A DNA stretch of 64,000 bases, taken from assembly GCA_039105265.1 (NCBI GenBank), contig JAPFFF010000009.1, positions 186,001-250,000 on the forward strand, read 5' to 3'. Both the position numbers and the translations under genes were made by a program. The DNA comes from Tritrichomonas musculus. Lineage: Eukaryota; Parabasalia; Tritrichomonadida; Tritrichomonadidae. The notes below the pieces were generated by a model. The model was not told the origin of the DNA. It made no database searches and was given only the letters and a program-made list of their open reading frames with translations. Position 1 is the stretch's first letter; each line of letters begins with the position of its first letter. Below, in pieces: positions 59,508 through 64,000 of this stretch.

Positions 59508-60509
59508 TTAAATAAACATCTTATCATATTGAAGGAATTGCATTTCGATAACAAATGAATCATTTGGAGGTAGTTTGGTTGGACAATAATAATGAACATC
59601 ACTATAGAAGTCTATCCAAAACCTTTGGTCCATTGAGTTTAACTTGAAGTATTTAATAGGACTATATTCAACATCGCTATTTCCTATATAATTATGTAAT
59701 GCTTGTTCACCTATCGATGAATATATTTTGCATGATTGTCTGTCCCATATATTATCGAATATTAATTCCTTACTCCATGTTTGATATTTTTCTGGTTTAT
59801 TTTGAAATATGCCATTACCTATATTAAACACATCTGCAAAATCATCATTCCAGGATTTAAGTTTGAAAAAGTTCATATATGGTGCGGTATACTCCCAATC
59901 TTGTTCATTCTTACTGTTAGTATAGTAGTATTTATGATTCTCTGCTTTATTTCTTTCTGTATAAATAATTTCATGAAAACCATTTTTATCATAATATCCA
60001 TCTGTTTGTATATCTCTATCCTGTATATTGTCATCATTTTGAACAAATTTGTCTAATGAAGAAGTTTTAATGTATGACTTGAATGCATGATTAACTGCAT
60101 CAAAAAATCCACGTAAATCTCCATCGATTGACACCCAATCAATGACTTTGAAGAATCCATATTCATGATTAGTACCAGTTATATAGTCTTCTTTTAGTGT
60201 TCCATCATCCCATGTTCCACCACAGACAAACTCATATGTTTTCTTATGTATCTTATATATTTCAATCTCTACTTCCATTTTGCGTCGTCTCTTAATGATA
60301 TGTGCTGAACGAACGCCAACAATAGATTCCCCTTTGTTTGCAGTTGACCATTCTGGTGGGAAATTAAACCAATACCTATTAAACTTAGCTTTATCATGTT
60401 GAGCATCCTCAAGGAAGTAGGCTGTTTCGATTGGAAGAGGTGTATTACCATCATTAACTATATTATCTCGATTAGGATAAAGAGTTTTAACACTTGGTGG
60501 TAATTCCAT
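59508..60509 (-). CDS. candidate Polinton minor capsid (penton-type) protein
   Basis: 333 residues, mainly beta-type with many aromatics. The early block GESIVGVRSAHIIKRRRKME and the final SFVIEMQFLQYDKMF are features I associate with a structural protein of trichomonad Polintons that sits beside the protease; I recall the family only in outline. It ends the leftward pair with the protease gene (21 bases between). A penton/minor capsid role is inference from size, composition and neighbour; no enzyme motif is seen. Confidence 0.5.
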   Translation of the reverse strand: MELPPSVKTLYPNRDNIVNDGNTPLPIETAYFLEDAQHDKAKFNRYWFNFPPEWSTANKGESIVGVRSAHIIKRRRKMEVEIEIYKIHKKTYEFVCGGTWDDGTLKEDYITGTNHEYGFFKVIDWVSIDGDLRGFFDAVNHAFKSYIKTSSLDKFVQNDDNIQDRDIQTDGYYDKNGFHEIIYTERNKAENHKYYYTNSKNEQDWEYTAPYMNFFKLKSWNDDFADVFNIGNGIFQNKPEKYQTWSKELIFDNIWDRQSCKIYSSIGEQALHNYIGNSDVEYSPIKYFKLNSMDQRFWIDFYSDVHYYCPTKLPPNDSFVIEMQFLQYDKMFI

Positions 60510-60530
60510 TTCGAGTTGAATAAAAAGTCT

Positions 60531-62078
60531 TTATTTATATACAACATCTGTTTCTAATTCATTGTTTTGAAGTTCTCGAAGTATTCTCTTTCTAATATCT
60601 GGCATATTGCGTTGTTTAAACTTACCATTTCCTTCATGCAAAAAGGTACGACAAGATTCCATTAGAAACACTCCACAATCCTTGTTATTCCTTTGACTAG
60701 GTACATCATAATATTTTGCTTTTAACTTACCTGTTCCTGAAATATTGATCCACTTATTAAGTGTCTTTACCTCTGGTGCCATTGACTTATTCTCAGAGTC
60801 ATAGCATTCGATTATTTTCTTTGAATATCGAACAATACATAAAACCCAATGTTCTCCATCTGAACAAATGGGGACAAATACTTTATCGAAATGTGAAAAT
60901 GACTGTTTACCTGAGATAGGACTTTTCATCAGTTCATGTATTTTTTCCATATCATTAGTCTCATATGCTCTAGAAAGGAGGGTATAAAATGCAGTAGGTA
61001 AAACCAATATTTTCTTTTTATCAAACTCTGCCTCATTTTGACCAGGTTGTTTATTCAATCTCTTTCCTTTGTTATATAGAAGTTTCAAGTAGTCATCAAT
61101 AACATCTTCTTCTATATTTTCATCATTGACTAAACTCCTCCAATCATGAATTTTATGACGTCTTTGGTCTACTGTATACTCTCCTGTCTTCTGTGGTGTC
61201 ATACGGGGTTCTCTTGGAGGAGGACTAGTACCTCGAGAGGTATGTGATGATGGAAACTGTGGAGGTGGTGATGAAGGAGGAGGAGGTGGTGGAGGTGGAG
61301 GTGAAGGTGAACGAGGTCGTTTTGATTTTGTCTTAGGTTGTTTTGATTTTTTCTTAGGTCTATCATCCTCGTCTAAATTTGTACTACTTTGAAGTAAAAG
61401 TTGAATTCTGTTTTGATTTTGGTCCCTTGTTGGTGGCTCAACATTTGTGGGTCGGTTCCTACCGATTTTCCTAAGGTTAAGATGATAATCATTTCGATTT
61501 AAAGTTGGAGGTCTGGGTAATGGAGCCAATTCTGGTATATCATCTGTTTGAATACCTCTAGTTTTATATTCTTTCTTATCACTTTTCAATGTTCTTTCTT
61601 TCATCTGCTCTCTCAGTTCTCTAGCTGCTTGTTTTTCCTCCTCAGTCTTCATTCGAGATATCCTTATGTTGATAATATCATAATGTAATTTTATCTCTGT
61701 TAATATACCTGTTGTTGATTCCTGGAGAGTATATTGATATGGCTTTAATACTGTTATGTAATGTCCATGTTCATCTTTATCATCTTGATTTTTCTTAATT
61801 GCAAAAACACAACCTGTAAATTTTGCTTTTGGTCTCTCTCTCTTGAGTCTATTAGCAAATTCAAGTACGTCTTTAAAAGCTATACTAGTATTTAAATATG
61901 TCTCATATAATTTTTGTAGATTTATTTGATTATTAGAGAACTTCCATATAGTTTGACCCAAACCTCTTGTTAATCTTGCAACATCTCTATCAACTAGTTT
62001 AGGTCGAAATTTAAAAGTACATTGTGGTAGTTGTATTTTATTGTTAGGTTTAGTTTGTGTGCCTTTATCACTTGTCAT
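60531..62078 (-). CDS. adenain-like cysteine protease (Polinton maturation protease)
   Basis: I start at the Met at 62078 (MTSDKGTQTK), giving 515 residues. The last 170 form an Ulp1/adenain-type protease: His410 in GEHWVLCIVRY, an acidic partner about 16 residues later (ECYDSEN), then a Gln-containing QRNNKDCGVF with Cys468 as nucleophile. Such proteases trim capsid proteins in adenoviruses and Polintons. Residues 1-330 are an extra N-terminal region, basic and with a run of prolines (about 255-280), of unknown role. Its start faces the start of the gene at 62094 across only 15 bases. Confidence 0.8.
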   Translation of the reverse strand: MTSDKGTQTKPNNKIQLPQCTFKFRPKLVDRDVARLTRGLGQTIWKFSNNQINLQKLYETYLNTSIAFKDVLEFANRLKRERPKAKFTGCVFAIKKNQDDKDEHGHYITVLKPYQYTLQESTTGILTEIKLHYDIINIRISRMKTEEEKQAARELREQMKERTLKSDKKEYKTRGIQTDDIPELAPLPRPPTLNRNDYHLNLRKIGRNRPTNVEPPTRDQNQNRIQLLLQSSTNLDEDDRPKKKSKQPKTKSKRPRSPSPPPPPPPPPSSPPPQFPSSHTSRGTSPPPREPRMTPQKTGEYTVDQRRHKIHDWRSLVNDENIEEDVIDDYLKLLYNKGKRLNKQPGQNEAEFDKKKILVLPTAFYTLLSRAYETNDMEKIHELMKSPISGKQSFSHFDKVFVPICSDGEHWVLCIVRYSKKIIECYDSENKSMAPEVKTLNKWINISGTGKLKAKYYDVPSQRNNKDCGVFLMESCRTFLHEGNGKFKQRNMPDIRKRILRELQNNELETDVVYK

Positions 62079-62093
62079 TTTTATCATTATAAA

Positions 62094-62345
62094 ATGTCTC
62101 AATCAGACCGTATGTATATCCTCGTTAGAATTCTATCGAACATCCATGAATATAGTGTAGAGAGTGATGAAACTAGAAGAAAAAAATTGATGAAGACTAT
62201 AAAAGAATTATCAGCTCAGTATTTCAAACCTGAACATCTTCAAATAATGAGGATAGATAATGATGTTGATTTTTTAGGTCGAATTGAACACTTTGCTTTG
62301 GAGTTCTTAGAACTATATATAGTTAATCTGCCCTCGCATTTATAA
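62094..62345 (+). CDS. small helical Polinton protein, 83 aa
   Basis: Starts at the ATG at 62094 (MSQSDRMYILVRILSNI), 15 bases from the oppositely directed protease start, so the two share a tiny AT-rich promoter. The product is helical and charged, unrecognised. Its last codons overlap the end of the leftward HNH gene by 23 bases. Confidence 0.45.
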   Translation: MSQSDRMYILVRILSNIHEYSVESDETRRKKLMKTIKELSAQYFKPEHLQIMRIDNDVDFLGRIEHFALEFLELYIVNLPSHL

Positions 62346-62658
62346 TTTTGGGCATATCCCTGTTATAGTTACTATCAGTTGGGGTTATCCATCTTAAGTT
62401 GCTTAGATGGTAGTCAGCCCTATTCCTATTGATATGGTCTACCTCTATTTTATGTTGTGGGTCATCATTAGGTATGAACTGTCTTGCTATAAGTACATGT
62501 TTCAAGTAGTAGTCGCCATTTAGACATACACGTATATACCCCTTAATATGTTTTGCATCTTTGCATATAAAATGATTACTCTTACGTCTTATAGTAAAGG
62601 GGTACCTATTCAATATCTCATAGTCGTTAGTAAAGCCTTTGAGTGGTACAAATGACAT
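62323..62658 (-). CDS. HNH endonuclease (NUMOD/HNH type)
   Basis: 111 residues. The core VDHINRNRADYHLSNLRW has the HNH pattern (D-H, N, then N-L-R-W) typical of phage and giant-virus HNH endonucleases, with a preceding GYIRVCLNG strand and the YLKHVLIARQFIPN segment also usual in this family. It may be a homing endonuclease carried by the element or recruited for its replication. The gene is compact and intact, between two rightward small genes. The zinc-binding Cys pairs of some subtypes are not present. Confidence 0.75.
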   Translation of the reverse strand: MSFVPLKGFTNDYEILNRYPFTIRRKSNHFICKDAKHIKGYIRVCLNGDYYLKHVLIARQFIPNDDPQHKIEVDHINRNRADYHLSNLRWITPTDSNYNRDMPKIINARAD

Positions 62659-62709
62659 TTTCTCACTTTTTGAATGATTTAAATATTTTCATTTCATTTT
62701 TATTTTTGT

Positions 62710-62955
62710 ATGAGCAAGTGGGGGACAATCATTGTTGAAGGAATTGATGATAAAGGACCTCTTTATTATCCTCTCGATGACAAAGAAAAAAACGTTATCA
62801 AGTTTCCAAAGAAAAAAAAGCGAGTAAACTTGTATAAAAACTATTATGAACATCAAGAGAAAGAAGAAGAAGAGAAAGAAGAACTTCTAGATGTAGGTGT
62901 TCAAACTGAAAAAACTGAACTACCTCATATAGACGAACTACTTAGTAAAATTTAA
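62710..62955 (+). CDS. small charged Polinton protein, 81 aa
   Basis: Starts with MSKWGTIIVEGIDDKGPLYY, a short ordered part, then a Lys-rich stretch and a Glu-rich tail (EKEEEEKEELLDVGVQTE). No family recognised. DVGVQTE resembles the DRDIQTD and TRGIQTDD pieces found in the neighbouring capsid-type and protease proteins, which may be a shared short binding motif of this element. Confidence 0.45.
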   Translation: MSKWGTIIVEGIDDKGPLYYPLDDKEKNVIKFPKKKKRVNLYKNYYEHQEKEEEEKEELLDVGVQTEKTELPHIDELLSKI

Positions 62956-62995
62956 CTTCTTTTATTTTATTGTTATTTTTTTATTTTTGTCTTAA

Positions 62996-63244
62996 ATGAA
63001 TAGCGCTATTAACGGACTGAATAATGATGCAGAAGCTCTATATGCAAAATTTAAAGTTATTAAAGACAAGATATTTGGAAAATGTATGAATGAAGATGAT
63101 GATAAAATAGCTAGTCAATTCGATATAATGATAAATATAATCAAGTCATACAAAGAACTCTTTGAAGACATTGAAAAAGCTAAGTTATTATTGAAGTCAA
63201 TTGGTGCACGTATCTCTATAGCTGAACATCAAAATAGACTATGA
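62996..63244 (+). CDS. small helical Polinton protein, 82 aa
   Basis: All-helical by composition with heptad-like spacing (residues 10-80), preceded by TTAA before the ATG. Unrecognised. It ends with TGA directly at the edge of the hairpin repeat array. Confidence 0.45.
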   Translation: MNSAINGLNNDAEALYAKFKVIKDKIFGKCMNEDDDKIASQFDIMINIIKSYKELFEDIEKAKLLLKSIGARISIAEHQNRL

Positions 63245-63477
63245 GGGACCCGAGGTAGTTGTTTAGGTCCCTAGTAGTACTTCAAGAAAAAAAACAAGTA
63301 GTGGGGACCCGAGGTAGTTGTTTAGGTCCCTAGTAGTACTTCAAGAAAAAAAACAAGTAGTGGGGACCCGAGGTAGTTGTTTAGGTCCCTAGTAGTAGTG
63401 GGGACCCGAGGTAGTTGTTTAGGTCCCTAGTAGTAGTGGGGACCCGAGGTAGTTGTTTAGGTCCCTAGTAGTACTTC
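63245..63477. repeat. five-unit tandem repeat with internal hairpins
   Basis: Units begin GGGACCCGAGGTAGTTG at 63245, 63304, 63363, 63401 and 63439; spacing is 59, 59, 38 and 38 bases, because two units lack the CTTCAAGAAAAAAAACAAGT filler. Each unit contains GGGACC...GGTCCC, an inverted repeat with a 15-base loop. The array lies between the ends of convergent genes, so it may fold at transcript ends, act as a boundary, or serve replication. Confidence 0.85.
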
Positions 63478-63563
63478 AAGAAAAAACAAGTTGAAGAAAA
63501 ATTTTTTTTTATTTTTTTTATTTTTTTATTTTTATTTTTATCATTTTTATTTTTTTATTTTTA

Positions 63564-63752
63564 TCACGAGTTCGTGTTGACGTGTGGGCTTAAGCGTAGC
63601 GTGGCCCCAACGGAAACCGACTCGTATATACTACTACGGATTTCATTGTTGTTTTTAAAAAGATCAAGAATTTCGCTCTTTTTTTCTTTAGCTGCTTGTG
63701 TGAGCATTTCTGATTCAAATTTGCCAATTGGGATTTGAAATTGTTTATACAT
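63564..63752 (-). CDS. short Polinton reading frame, 62 aa
   Basis: Encodes MYKQFQIPIGKFESEM and a Lys/Glu helix, ending in a segment (SVGATLRLSPHVNTNS) over GC-richer DNA. No family recognised. The spacing from the hairpin array is about 90 bases of T-rich DNA. It may be a genuine small protein or part of a longer gene disturbed here. Confidence 0.3.
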   Translation of the reverse strand: MYKQFQIPIGKFESEMLTQAAKEKKSEILDLFKNNNEIRSSIYESVSVGATLRLSPHVNTNS

Positions 63753-64000
63753 TTAATTAATAAACAAATCAATCAAAAATTAAAATGTGCCCAAATTCTC
63801 TTAAATTTTACTTGATTAATTATTTTATTTTCAAAAAGTGAATTTTCCAATTTTGTAACTTTTTCAACTTTTGCAATAATACAGCATGTTAAAAATATGG
63901 AAAAATGAATATCTATACCATGAAATGTGATATGAAAATATATAGAGTTTTTATATCTTCAAATGCATTACACTAGACATTACGAAGAATTAGTTCATAA
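63753..64000. other. AT-rich window end
   Basis: The last 250 bases contain no supported gene. They probably hold the promoter of the leftward 62-residue frame and the spacer before further Polinton genes. Confidence 0.4.

Larger units (their letters stand above)
59508..64000. mobile_element. Polinton/Maverick element, left part
   Basis: A second Polinton piece, cut by the right window edge. Its parts are a capsid-type protein (59508-60509), an adenain-like protease (60531-62078), an HNH endonuclease (62323-62658), several small genes and a tandem repeat with hairpins. The genes are open, so the visible part looks whole and young. It lacks the ATPase, major capsid, polymerase and integrase genes within this window; those should lie beyond 64000. 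Its small genes are not shared with the left-hand element, suggesting a different subfamily. Terminal repeats were not located. Confidence 0.75.

Noticed and set aside
63245-63477. CRISPR array
   Set aside because: Spacers are the same filler repeated, not unique; it is a simple tandem repeat in a Polinton.

Overview
The window looks like nuclear DNA of a parabasalid flagellate, most likely Tritrichomonas (T. foetus type), with Trichomonas as the alternative. The support is indirect. The DNA is very AT-rich and uses the standard stop codons TAA and TGA. Host genes are long and intronless, spacers are AT-rich, and proteins carry Asn/Gln/Ser-rich low-complexity tracts. A giant HYDIN-type axoneme gene implies motile flagella. 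Polinton (Maverick) pieces lie at both ends and several DNA transposons lie between them. No rRNA, tRNA or CRISPR array was recognised.

Layout. 1-8133 is the right part of a Polinton whose genes look whole: packaging ATPase, major capsid candidate, SF3 helicase, a bZIP-like and a possible winged-helix regulator, a palindromic repeat array and several unknown genes. 8.2-11.4 kb is AT-rich spacer. 11.5-13.8 kb holds a small unknown gene, a decayed second copy of it, a coiled-coil gene with a 15-residue repeat, a GC-rich 67-bp tandem repeat and a fossil of a second Polinton ATPase. The fossil abuts a Sel1-repeat gene (13.9-16.2 kb) with no obvious start codon. A MAP kinase follows at 16.5-17.6 kb.

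18.4-26 kb is transposon territory. A 681-residue DDE transposase with an N-terminal coiled coil has two further, decayed relatives nearby. Beside one of them sits a complete-looking Tc1 element whose DD34E transposase ends in a Myb/SANT-like segment.

26.9-53.6 kb is the host gene block: HYDIN homologue (3870 aa), a WD40 protein with a homeodomain-like N-terminus, a FHIP-like helical protein, an ENTH-like protein with about twelve copies of an FEPITP-type motif, a small broken gene and a CAMK-like kinase.

53.6-59.5 kb has no intact gene but is rich in structure. It contains a 2.07-kb TA-flanked DNA transposon holding a decayed ubiquitin-protease-like gene, a 197-bp miniature inverted-repeat element nested inside it, and another 248-bp miniature element just outside. 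59.5-64.0 kb is the left part of another Polinton with a capsid-type protein, an adenain-like protease, an HNH endonuclease, small genes and a hairpin-bearing tandem repeat.

The strongest leads are the 2.07-kb transposon with the ubiquitin-protease relic, the Tc1 transposase-Myb fusion, the FEPITP motif array, the hairpin repeat arrays in both Polintons, and the GC-rich 67-bp repeat. Family assignments come from reading motifs by eye; no database search was run.
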